Shown here piece by piece: positions 1-9,700 of a DNA stretch of 64,000 bases. A program made the position numbers and the translations under genes. Within the stretch, counting starts at the first letter, position 1; each line of letters starts with the position of its first letter. This DNA comes from Lentibacter algarum (GTDB lineage: Bacteria; Pseudomonadota; Alphaproteobacteria; Rhodobacterales; Rhodobacteraceae), in contig NZ_CP158687.1 in the NCBI RefSeq assembly GCF_040580765.1, positions 806,001 to 870,000 on the forward strand. The letters run 5' to 3'. The notes beneath the pieces are model-generated. The model was not told where the DNA came from, searched no databases, and was given only the letters and a program-made list of their open reading frames with translations.

Positions 1-2
1 AG

Positions 3-3000
3 CTGCCCCATGGCCACGGCTATGTCTATAAGGAGGGAGAAATCCTTTCGCCTGATGGCCATTGCCACGCCTTTGATCACCGCGCCCAAGGCACGGTTTT
101 TGGCTCTGGCGCGGGGGTGGTTGTGCTCAAGCGCATGGCAGATGCCCTGCGCGACAATGACCACATCTGGGCCGTCATCAAAGGGAGCGCTGTGAACAAT
201 GATGGCGCAGCGAAAGCGGGCTATCTGGCCCCCTCAGTTGATGGCCAAGCCGCCGCAATCAAGGAAGCACAAGCCATTGCAGGCACCCCTGCCGATACGA
301 TTGATTACATTGAGTGCCACGGCACAGGGACCTATCTGGGCGACCCCATCGAAGTGGCCGCCCTCACAGAAGCGTTCCGCAAAACCACTGATGAAGAGGG
401 CTTTTGCCGCATCGGCTCGGTCAAGACAAACATCGGTCACCTCGACACAGCCGCAGGTGTTGCCAGCCTGATCAAAGCGACTCTCGCCATAAAGGAGGGC
501 CAGATGCCGCCCTCGCTCGGCTTTGAGAAACCCAACCCGACGATAGATTTTGAGAACTCGCCCTTTGTCGTCAATGACAGCCTGCTCACATGGCAAAGTC
601 ATAAAGGTCCGCGCCGTGCAGGGGTCAACTCGCTCGGTGTAGGCGGGACCAATGCCCATGTGGTTCTGGAAGAAGCGCCCGCGCGTGTGGCGGGTGAGGC
701 GAGCGAGTGGCCCTTCCAAATTCTGTGCGTCTCTGCCCGCTCCAAGGCGGCGCTCGAAGACAATGCCGCCGCCATGGCGGAACATGTGAGCGCACACCCC
801 GAACAAGACCTTGCAGACATAGCGTTTACCCTCAAGGAAGGCCGCCGCGCCTTTGAGCGCCGCCGCGTTATTGTGGCCGAAAGCCATGAGGAAGCCGCCG
901 ACCTCTGGCGCGAGAATGATCCGCGCCGCGCCTTTACCCACCAGGCCATGAACAAGCCTGAAACGGTCTTCATGTTCCCAGGCGGCGGGGCACAATACAC
1001 CAGCATGGCGCATGATCTTTACGAAACCGAGCCTGTCTTTGCGGAATGGATGGACCGTGGGCTTGATATCCTCACACCACGGCTTGATTACGATCTGCGC
1101 GCACTCTGGTTGCCAGCGGCCGAAGACCGTGCCGCCGCAGAAGAGACGCTTAAAAAGCCCTCGGTGCAGCTCCCGCTCATCATGATCGTCGAATATGCGC
1201 TCGCCAAACTCTGGCAGAGCTGGGGCGTTGCGCCTGACTTGCTCGTGGGCCACTCGATGGGCGAAAACACCGCCGCTTGCCTTGCGGGTGTCATGAGCTT
1301 TGAAGACTGTATCGGTCTCGTGCACCTGCGCGGGCGGCTGTTTGACACTGTCCCCGCCGGAGGGATGCTCTCGGTTTCGCTGCCTGCCGACGCGCTCAAG
1401 CCCTACCTTGGCGACATGCTTGATTTGGCATCAGTCAACGCACCGAGCCTCTCGGTTGCCTCTGGCCCTGATGCCGCGCTGGCCGATCTGCAACAGCGCC
1501 TTCTCGCCGATGATATCGATTGCCAGCGCGTTGCCATCGACATCGCTGCGCATTCGCGGATGCTTGAGCCCATCCTACAGGGTTTTGGCGACTATCTGCG
1601 CTCCATCAAGCTTGCGCCTCCCCAGATTCCGATTGTCTCCAACCGTTCAGGCGCTTTGCTGACAGATGAGCAAGCCATGGACCCTGACTATTGGGTCGCA
1701 CACCTGCGCGGCACGGTGCTTTTTGCCGCCTGTATCGACACACTGAGCGCACGCGAAGAGCGCATCTATATCGAAATGGGGCCAGGCCGCGCGCTTTCCT
1801 CGCTGACCCAGCAAAACCCGAATATTCGTCGCGATCAGGTGATCTCGGCGCTGCGTCATCCCGAAGACGACATCGCGGATGACAAATGGTTCCTTGCGCA
1901 ACTCGGGCGCATCTGGGCCATGGGCGGCAGTTTTGACTGGTCCCAAATCTGGGGCGAAGCGCGCCGCTTGCGCCTGCCGCTGCCGAGTTACCAGTTCCAG
2001 CGTAAACCCTATTTTATAGAGGCGCGCAAAGCCGAGGCCAAAGCTGCGCCAATCCATCTTGCGCGCCTTGGCGATGTTTCAGACTGGGGCTTTGTCCCTG
2101 CATGGAAGCCCATGGCCGCCGATTGTAATATTGATATCGCGCGTGACCTTGGCAAAACTCCAGAAAGCTGGCTTGTGTTTATGGACGAAGCTGGCCTTGG
2201 CCGCGCCCTAGCCGAAAAGCTCACCAAGGCTGGCCATGAAGTGACATGCGTTCGCACGGGCGACGCCTTTGGCCGTGATGGAGAGGGGGGCTACATCCTC
2301 TCGCCCGAGCGGGGCCGCGAAGGCTATGACCTTTTGGTTGAAGACCTTGCCACCCGCGAGATCGCCCCGACACGTATTGCGCATTTCTGGCTTGTCACAG
2401 CCAATGAAAGCCACCGCGCTGGCTCAAGCTTCTTTCACCGCAATCAAGAGCAGGGCTTTTACTCGCTTCTCTTTTTAGCCCAGGCTATGGCCGCTGCAGA
2501 TTGGCCACCCGTGGCCATAGTCGCTTTCACAACGGGCGCGGCAAGCGTGAAGGGGGAGCGGCTCGCTTATCCCGAAAAAGCCACCCTGCGAGGCCCTGTC
2601 AAAGTCATCCCGCGCGAGATGGCAGGTGTCACCGCCACGATGGTGGATGTTGAGCTGCCTGCGCACGGCAAGTTCGACGCACTCGTGCCACTACTTCTCG
2701 AAGAGCTTTTGGCCAACCCGACCAATACAGTCGCCGCATGGCGCGGTGAACGCAGATATGCGCAGGTCTTCCGCTCCGAAACGCTTGAAAAGCATACAGA
2801 TTTGCCGATCCGAGATGGTGGAACCTACCTCATCACTGGTGGCTTCGGTGGCATCGGGCTCACCCTTGCCGAAGATCTGGTGCGCCGTCATAAGGCCAAA
2901 ATCGTGCTTGTCGCGCGTACGGCTCTACCTCCCCGAGAGGCATGGGACGGGTACAAGCTGCGCCATGGAAGCCATGATGCAGTTTCGCGCCGTATTGCCG

Positions 3001-5786
3001 CTGTGGAACGCCTCGAAAGCCTCGGTGGGCAGGTCATGGTCGCCGCAGGCGATGTCTCAAATGTCGAGGATATGCGCGGCGCGCTTGAAAAAGTGCAGAT
3101 GCGTTTTGGCGCAGTCCACGGCGTCATACATGCTGCTGGGACGATCAAAGACGCGCCGCTTTTGGCCAAAACACCCGCTGAAATCGAAGATGTCTTCACG
3201 CCCAAGCTGCACGGGACCGAAGTTCTCCACCAGCTCTTTCCTGATGGCGCACTCGATTTTCTTGTGCTCTTCGCCTCAAGCTCGACGGTCACAGCCCCTG
3301 TTGGTCAAGTCGATTATGTTGCTGCCAACGAATTCCTCAATGCTTACGCCAAAGCACACGACGGCGGAAAAACCCGAGTGCTCGCGCTCAACTGGGGGAT
3401 CTGGGCCGAGGTCGGCATGGCGGCTGAAGCGCTCGGGCTGACGGGCGATGCACCTGACAGGACAGAGACGTCAGTAGACGCCGCAATCCTCGCGCGCGCC
3501 ACGTTTGACGCGCGTGGCAATCGCCTTTTCAAGGCAGATTTGAGCACAAAACACTGGGCGCTCAACGAACATCGCACGAAACAAAACCATGCTCTATTTC
3601 CAGGAACAGGGTATCTTGAACTCGCCGCTGAAGCCCTCGCAGCACAGGGCGAAGGCACCGCATTTGAGCTGCGCGATCTTTACTTTCTGCGTGCGCTTGA
3701 TGTGGCCGATACCGCCAGCCGAGACCTGCGCGTAACGCTGGCGCGCACGGAAACAGGTTATGACTTCAAGGTCCAATCATCCCGCGACGTTGAGGGGCGC
3801 AAAGGCTTTGAAACCAACGCCACAGGCGAGATCGTCTTGATGGATATGCGACAACCGCCAGCACTTGATATCGAAGCGATTTCAGCGCGTTGCACCGTAC
3901 ATACCCTTGCGGAAGAGGGCCGCACCCTGCGGTCGCCGCAAGAAGAACACCTTAACTTTGGGCCGCGCTGGCGCACAATTAAGGAAACAACTCTGGGGCA
4001 GGGCGAAGGGCTTGCGCGCCTCAAACTTCCAACAGCCGCCACCCATGACGGCTGTGTGCTCCATCCAGGTCTCATGGACCTCGCGACAGGCTGGGCGATG
4101 TCGCTCATTGATGGCTACACGCCAAGTCATCTTTGGGTTCCCGTCTCTTATGGCGCGTTGCGCGTGTATCGTGCTTTGCCTGAAGAGCTCATCTCGTGGG
4201 TGCAGAATGCGGGTGAAAATCGTGCCGAAACAGGGGCTGCCAGCTTTGACATTGTGCTTTGCGATACCTCGGGCGAAGTTTGTGCCGAAGTGCGCGGCTT
4301 CTCGATCCGTCGCTTAGAGGAAGCTGATGGCTTTGCTCTTGCCTCTGCCGCGGCTCGCGATCTTGATTTTCCCGACCGTGTCGAAACGCGCCCGTTGTCG
4401 TCTGCCGAAGAGCGGCTGCGCGACAATATCCGTCTTGGCATTACGCCTGCTGAGGGGGCTGATGCGTTCCGCCGCGCACTTGGGACATCTGCGCCGCAAG
4501 TTGTTGTTTCATCGCTCGATCTCGCGGGACTGCTTGCCCAAGCAGAGGCCAGCACCCTACAGCCCACACGCGAGGCCCAGACTTTCGAACGCCCTGATCT
4601 GGACAGCGCGTACAGTGCGCCCGAAGGTGCCATCGAGCTCAAGCTCGCCGAGGTTTGGAGTGGATTGCTTGGCGTCAGTCAGATCGGCGCTGAAGATGAC
4701 TTTTTTGAGCTTGGCGGTCACTCGCTCATCGCTGTGCGCCTCTTTGCGCAGGTCAAAAAAGCTTTTGATGTTGAGTTTCCGATCTCGGTTCTGTTCGAGG
4801 CCCCCACAATTCGCAAGTGTGCCGCCATGATTGCTGCCGAAGGTGTAAGCCCCTCTGACGAGGGTGCGCCTGAAGAGGCTGGGAAAGTCAAAACACCCGA
4901 GCGCCGCTTCACCCATCTTGTGCCGATGCATCAAGGTGAGGGCGGATTGCGCCGGCCGTTCTTCCTCGTCGCGGGGATGTTTGGCAACGTGCTCAACCTG
5001 CGCCACCTTGCGCACCTACTGGGCACAGACCGTCCGTTTTATGGCATGCAAGCCCGCGGCCTTTACGGTGATCAGGAGCCGCACCGCTCAATTCCTGAGG
5101 CCGCTCAAGACTATCTCAAAGAGATCAAGGCCGTGCAGGCGCGAGGGCCTTATATGCTTGGCGGCTTCTCGGGCGGTGGCATCATCGCACTTGAGATTGC
5201 TCAACAGCTTGAAGCCGCGGGCGAAGAGGTCATGATGCTTGTGATGCTCGATACTCCACTGCCGCAGCGCCGCCCGCTAGAGCTTGCTGATCGCATGATG
5301 ATCCAGCTTGCTGAGCTCAAGGCGGGGGGCGTGCTTTACCCTGCCAAATGGCTCGTGCGCCGCGTGGCTTGGGAGTTCAAACGTCGCTTTAAAAATATTG
5401 AACAAGTATCTGATAATAAATCAGTTTCATTTCATAATTCCGAGATCGAAGCGGCCTTCCTTGAAGCTGTTTCATCCTATCAACTTAGTCTATGGCAAGG
5501 CCCGCTTGCACTCTTCCGTCCACCGCTTGTTGGCAAGTGGGCGGTGTCTGGCGGCGCGATAGTAAATTCCGAGCGCACCTATGTCACCAACGACAACGAC
5601 TGGAGTGCCCATGCACCCTTGGTTGAGGTCTTCGAAGTGCCCGGTGATCATGACTCGATGGTGCTTGAGCCAAATGTGCGTGTTCTCGCGGCTCGGTTGC
5701 GTCGCTGTATTGAGGATGCTGAAAATCCAGCTGCTCGCGCCGCCCGTGTTGCCGCTTTGCCAAATAAAATAAAGGAGGCCAGCTAG
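3..5786 (+). CDS. Type I polyketide synthase, 5' end outside window (KS-AT-KR-DH-ACP-TE)
   Basis: Modular polyketide synthase that should extend an acyl chain, reduce and possibly dehydrate it, and release it by its own thioesterase. The frame is open from base 3 with KS-type sequence, so the gene starts upstream and the KS cysteine is not visible; 1927 residues are present. Domains in order: KS C-terminal half (HGTGT near 318, KTNIGH near 423), acyltransferase (GHSMGE, Ser near 1254), a structural plus catalytic ketoreductase (TGGFGGIGL near 2835; FASSS and YVAAN further on), a dehydratase-like double hotdog (EHR...FPGTGYLEL near 3570; HPGLMDLATGWA near 4060), an ACP (GGHSL, Ser near 4722) and a thioesterase (GGFSGGG near 5160). 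KR precedes DH, unlike the usual DH-KR order. The DH histidine motif has an extra residue and lacks the usual Gly, so DH activity is uncertain. The stop abuts the next start. Confidence 0.95.
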   Translation: MPHGHGYVYKEGEILSPDGHCHAFDHRAQGTVFGSGAGVVVLKRMADALRDNDHIWAVIKGSAVNNDGAAKAGYLAPSVDGQAAAIKEAQAIAGTPADTIDYIECHGTGTYLGDPIEVAALTEAFRKTTDEEGFCRIGSVKTNIGHLDTAAGVASLIKATLAIKEGQMPPSLGFEKPNPTIDFENSPFVVNDSLLTWQSHKGPRRAGVNSLGVGGTNAHVVLEEAPARVAGEASEWPFQILCVSARSKAALEDNAAAMAEHVSAHPEQDLADIAFTLKEGRRAFERRRVIVAESHEEAADLWRENDPRRAFTHQAMNKPETVFMFPGGGAQYTSMAHDLYETEPVFAEWMDRGLDILTPRLDYDLRALWLPAAEDRAAAEETLKKPSVQLPLIMIVEYALAKLWQSWGVAPDLLVGHSMGENTAACLAGVMSFEDCIGLVHLRGRLFDTVPAGGMLSVSLPADALKPYLGDMLDLASVNAPSLSVASGPDAALADLQQRLLADDIDCQRVAIDIAAHSRMLEPILQGFGDYLRSIKLAPPQIPIVSNRSGALLTDEQAMDPDYWVAHLRGTVLFAACIDTLSAREERIYIEMGPGRALSSLTQQNPNIRRDQVISALRHPEDDIADDKWFLAQLGRIWAMGGSFDWSQIWGEARRLRLPLPSYQFQRKPYFIEARKAEAKAAPIHLARLGDVSDWGFVPAWKPMAADCNIDIARDLGKTPESWLVFMDEAGLGRALAEKLTKAGHEVTCVRTGDAFGRDGEGGYILSPERGREGYDLLVEDLATREIAPTRIAHFWLVTANESHRAGSSFFHRNQEQGFYSLLFLAQAMAAADWPPVAIVAFTTGAASVKGERLAYPEKATLRGPVKVIPREMAGVTATMVDVELPAHGKFDALVPLLLEELLANPTNTVAAWRGERRYAQVFRSETLEKHTDLPIRDGGTYLITGGFGGIGLTLAEDLVRRHKAKIVLVARTALPPREAWDGYKLRHGSHDAVSRRIAAVERLESLGGQVMVAAGDVSNVEDMRGALEKVQMRFGAVHGVIHAAGTIKDAPLLAKTPAEIEDVFTPKLHGTEVLHQLFPDGALDFLVLFASSSTVTAPVGQVDYVAANEFLNAYAKAHDGGKTRVLALNWGIWAEVGMAAEALGLTGDAPDRTETSVDAAILARATFDARGNRLFKADLSTKHWALNEHRTKQNHALFPGTGYLELAAEALAAQGEGTAFELRDLYFLRALDVADTASRDLRVTLARTETGYDFKVQSSRDVEGRKGFETNATGEIVLMDMRQPPALDIEAISARCTVHTLAEEGRTLRSPQEEHLNFGPRWRTIKETTLGQGEGLARLKLPTAATHDGCVLHPGLMDLATGWAMSLIDGYTPSHLWVPVSYGALRVYRALPEELISWVQNAGENRAETGAASFDIVLCDTSGEVCAEVRGFSIRRLEEADGFALASAAARDLDFPDRVETRPLSSAEERLRDNIRLGITPAEGADAFRRALGTSAPQVVVSSLDLAGLLAQAEASTLQPTREAQTFERPDLDSAYSAPEGAIELKLAEVWSGLLGVSQIGAEDDFFELGGHSLIAVRLFAQVKKAFDVEFPISVLFEAPTIRKCAAMIAAEGVSPSDEGAPEEAGKVKTPERRFTHLVPMHQGEGGLRRPFFLVAGMFGNVLNLRHLAHLLGTDRPFYGMQARGLYGDQEPHRSIPEAAQDYLKEIKAVQARGPYMLGGFSGGGIIALEIAQQLEAAGEEVMMLVMLDTPLPQRRPLELADRMMIQLAELKAGGVLYPAKWLVRRVAWEFKRRFKNIEQVSDNKSVSFHNSEIEAAFLEAVSSYQLSLWQGPLALFRPPLVGKWAVSGGAIVNSERTYVTNDNDWSAHAPLVEVFEVPGDHDSMVLEPNVRVLAARLRRCIEDAENPAARAARVAALPNKIKEAS

Positions 5787-6794
5787 ATGAAGGCTCCCTC
5801 GATCCTCGCGGTGATCCTCAATTACCGTACGCCCGACATGACTCTTGAAGCGGCTGAGTCAGCGCTCCGCGAGCTTGAGGGGCTGAACGGCGAATTGGTT
5901 ATCGTAGACAACAACAGTGGTGATGGCTCCTTCGAAGCCATTCAAGCGGAAGTCATCGCGCGCCAATGGCCTGTTCGGGTGGTGCAGTCTGGGCACAATG
6001 GGGGCTTTGGGGCCGGCAATAACTTCGGCATGCGCGCGGGACTTTCCACAGGCCAAGATCCTGATTTTTATTATATTCTCAATTCTGATGCCTTTCCTGA
6101 TGCTGGGAGCATTCGGGCTTTGCGAGACTATCTTGTCACCCATGCCAATGTTGGCTTTGCAGGCAGTTACATCCATGGTCCCGCAGGTGATGCCCATCAA
6201 ACGGCCTTCCGTTTTCCCTCAGCATTGGGCGAGCTTGAGGGGGCGATGCGATTTGGTCCCGTTAGCCGTATTTTGCGTGATGCAATCGTGCCATTGCCCG
6301 TCCCAACCGAGACTGTAATGGTGGATTGGCTTGCCGGTGCGAGCATAATGATGCGCGCACAAACGCTTGCGGAAATTGGACTTTTTGATGAAACTTTCTT
6401 CCTCTACTTTGAAGAAACCGATCTTTGCCGCCGCGCCTCGCTTGCTGGTTGGCCGACGGTCTATGTGCGCGAAAGTGAAGTCACTCATATCGGCTCGGCC
6501 TCCACGGGCATGAAAGACTGGGGCCGCGTGCCCGACTATTGGTTTGACAGTCGCTGGCACTATTTTGTCAAAAATCATGGGTTGGTTTATGCCGCCTTTG
6601 CCACGCTCCTGCATCTGAAGGGAGGCGTGTTTCACAGCTTGCGTTGCTTGATCGAACGCAAACCGCAAACGGTTTCGCCGAAGTTCTTACGACACTTATG
6701 CAGTCATGCGGTCCGCTCCCTTTTTGCGCGAAAAGCCCATCAGAACGTGCCCAAGCTTGGCATTGGTCCTGTGACAGAAGGAGACACCCTATGA
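5787..6794 (+). CDS. Family 2 glycosyltransferase, rhamnosyltransferase-like
   Basis: Predicted cytoplasmic GT-A glycosyltransferase of 335 residues. The N-terminus (ILAVILNYRTPDMT, then VIVDNNSGDGS) is the nucleotide-sugar binding fold of WbbL/RfbN-type enzymes. An acidic ILNSDAFPD motif sits where the metal-binding DxD is expected, and GASIMMRAQTLAEIGLFDE followed by FEETDLCRR is the typical acceptor-side signature. The ATG follows the PKS stop directly and has a strong AAAGGAGG site inside the PKS 3' end, so the two are probably co-translated. Its position between PKS and NRPS-like genes suggests it glycosylates their product or a shared lipid carrier (inference). The sugar donor cannot be told from sequence. 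Confidence 0.9.
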   Translation: MKAPSILAVILNYRTPDMTLEAAESALRELEGLNGELVIVDNNSGDGSFEAIQAEVIARQWPVRVVQSGHNGGFGAGNNFGMRAGLSTGQDPDFYYILNSDAFPDAGSIRALRDYLVTHANVGFAGSYIHGPAGDAHQTAFRFPSALGELEGAMRFGPVSRILRDAIVPLPVPTETVMVDWLAGASIMMRAQTLAEIGLFDETFFLYFEETDLCRRASLAGWPTVYVRESEVTHIGSASTGMKDWGRVPDYWFDSRWHYFVKNHGLVYAAFATLLHLKGGVFHSLRCLIERKPQTVSPKFLRHLCSHAVRSLFARKAHQNVPKLGIGPVTEGDTL

Positions 6795-9700
6795 GCCTGT
6801 CAGCAATCCTGATTGGAAACGAAAGCCTGACGCAGAGCTGCGCTGAGAAGTGGCTCGCAGCAGGGCATGTTTTCACCCATGTTGTCACCCATAATGCCGA
6901 CCTCGCAGTTTGGGCTGAGGCGCACGATATTGCTGTTGTTGCGCCTGGCACTGGTCTTGCCGCACGGTTGACAGGCGTTCAGGCGGAGTGGCTCTTGTCG
7001 ATCGCCAATCTTGAGATGCTGCCAGAAGATGTGCTCGCTCTGCCAGCGCGTGGCGCGGTGAATTTTCATGACGGACCATTGCCTCGTTATGCAGGCCTCA
7101 ACGCGCCAGTCTGGGCTCGCCTCAACGGGGAAACACGCCACGGGATCACTTGGCACTGTATTGCCGCTGGGGCGGACACGGGTGACATCGTTCTACAGGT
7201 TGAGTTTGAAATCACACCGCATGACACAGCGTTGACACTTAACACAAAGGCCTATGAAGCGGCGTTTTCAAGCTTTGATACGCTCATGCAGCGCCTCGCC
7301 GCACCAGAGCTGCCACGACAGCCGCAAGACACGGCCTTGCGCAGCTATTTTGGCAAGTACACGCGCCCAGAGGCCTTTGGTATGCTTGACTTTGAAGCTG
7401 AGGCAGACGCGCTTATTGCACTGGTTCAGGGGCTTGATCACGGGTCATACTGGAATCCGCTTGTGACGCCGCGGTTGAAGCATGCGGGGCGCGTCATCGC
7501 AGTCAAAACAGCGCTCGCCTCTGGTTTGCCCGCTTCGATCCTGCCTGCGGGCAGCATCATCGAGGTGTCTGAGCGCTCGGTCGTCGTGGCAACAAGCTCC
7601 GCGCCCATTGTCCTAAAAGACCTAAGGTCGCTTGACGGTCATCCGATCAAACCTTCCGATGTTTTCACCAAGGGTGATCATGTTAGTGGGCTTGCGCAGG
7701 CCGAAAAAGACCGCCTCTCTTTGGCACAAGAGAGTGCTGCGCGCGGCGATGCTTTCTGGCGCCAAGCTCTGAGTAACGCACATCCTGTAACCCTTGGCCT
7801 TCCGCCCTCAGAGATTGCGCCGCGCTATGAAAAGCGTCCACTCTCTCTACCAGACGGCCTTCAGCCCGAAGAGGCGCTGCGCCGCTTTGCGGGGCTTTGT
7901 CACGGGCTGAGCGAGAATGGCGAGGCGGATATCGCCTATGTGCCTGATCGTAAAAATGATGCGCCAGAGCATGTGAGTGACTGGGTACCCTTGCGCTTTG
8001 ATGCACTGTTTGATGAGGCCCTGAAAAAGGCAAAAGACAACGGAGGCTTCGCTCTCGATCTGCCATTGCGTGACCCTGATCTTCAGCCCATCAGGCAGCC
8101 AGAGTTTGCAGTGAGTGAACGTGATGCGCCACTTCAATTAAGCACTTTAACCATTTGTAAAAATTCAATATACTTTGATGAAGATCGGCTCTCAAGTGCG
8201 CAGATGGATCTTTGGGTCAGGCGGATCGAGCAGATTGCAAACGCCACAGATCTCGGCGGTAATCCCGCCCATTGGCCGCTTGTTCCTGAGCTTGAGCGAG
8301 CAGACTGCTTGAGCACATGGAACGACACCAATCTTGTGTTCCCCGATACGCCGATCCATCGTCTTTTTGAGGAGCAAGTGGCGCGCACTCCAGAGGCGAC
8401 AGCGCTCGTGTTTGAAGACGAAGCGCTCAGTTATGCCACGCTCAACGCCCGCGCCAACCAAGCCGCCAATGTCCTGCGCGAGATGGGTGTCAGCGCAGGC
8501 ACACTCGTCGGGCTTTGTGTGCACCGTGGCCCCCAGCTTCTGATCGGCGCTCTGGCCATTCTCAAGGCCGGCGGTGCATATGTCCCGATTGACCCCGCAT
8601 ACCCCGCGGATCGCATCGCTCTCTATATTTCTGATAGCGAAGCGCCTGTGATTGTGACTGAGGCCGCTCTGTCTGACGGTTTGCCCAAAGGCCATGCCAA
8701 GGAGCTGGTGCTTGATCGTGATCCGCGTATCGCCTCAGCCGCCAGCGCAAATTTATCAGACGGTGCAGGCCCAGAGGATCTTGCCTATTTGATTTATACC
8801 TCCGGCTCCACAGGGCGCCCCAAGGGCGTCATGGTCGAGCATCGCAATGTCGCTAATTTCTTTACAGGCATGGATGCGCGTGTCGCCTCTGAGGAGGCGG
8901 GCGTTTGGCTGGCCGTGACTTCGCTGTCTTTTGATATATCGGTGCTTGAGCTATTTTATACGCTCGCACGTGGCTTCAAGCTTGTGCTTATGGGGGATGA
9001 AAGCAAAAGCCTTGTCTCAAACGGGCGCATCTCGATGACTGAAAAGGGTATGGATTTCGGCCTCTTCTATTGGGGCAATGATGATGGTCCTGGGAAGAAA
9101 AAATATCATCTGCTGCTGGAGGGCGCAAAATTCGCCGATACCCACGGCTTTAGCGCCATTTGGACACCCGAGCGTCACTTTCACGCCTTTGGCGGACCCT
9201 ATCCAAACCCTTCTGTCACAGGCGCTGCCGTGGCCGCCGTGACCAAGAATATCGCCGTTAGATCAGGATCTTGCGTTGCGCCCCTGCATCACCCTTTGCG
9301 CATCGCTGAGGAATGGGCAGTGATTGACAATCTCACTGAGGGCCGCGCAGGTCTGGCTATTGCCGCAGGATGGCAGCCCGATGATTTTGTGCTGCGCCCC
9401 GAAAATGCCCCTCCCGCCAATAAGCCCGCGATGTATGAGAGCATCGAACATCTGCGCAAACTCTGGCGAGGCGAGCCTGTGAGCTTCCCCAATGGGTCGG
9501 GCAAGGACGTCGCTGTTGTCACTCAGCCGCGTCCTGTGTCTGCTGAACTGCCGATTTGGGTCACCACAGCGGGCAACCCCGAGACATGGCGCGAAGCAGG
9601 CGAGATCGGCGCGAATGTGCTCACGCACCTGCTTGGCCAGTCGATCGACGAGGTGGGCGGCAAGATCAAGATATACCGTGAAGCGCTTGAAAAGGCTGGG

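Noticed and set aside
234..1325. 363-codon minus-strand frame across the KS-AT region
   Set aside because: It runs antisense to a well-conserved PKS reading frame and its translation has no family motifs; GC-rich codon bias gives such shadow frames.
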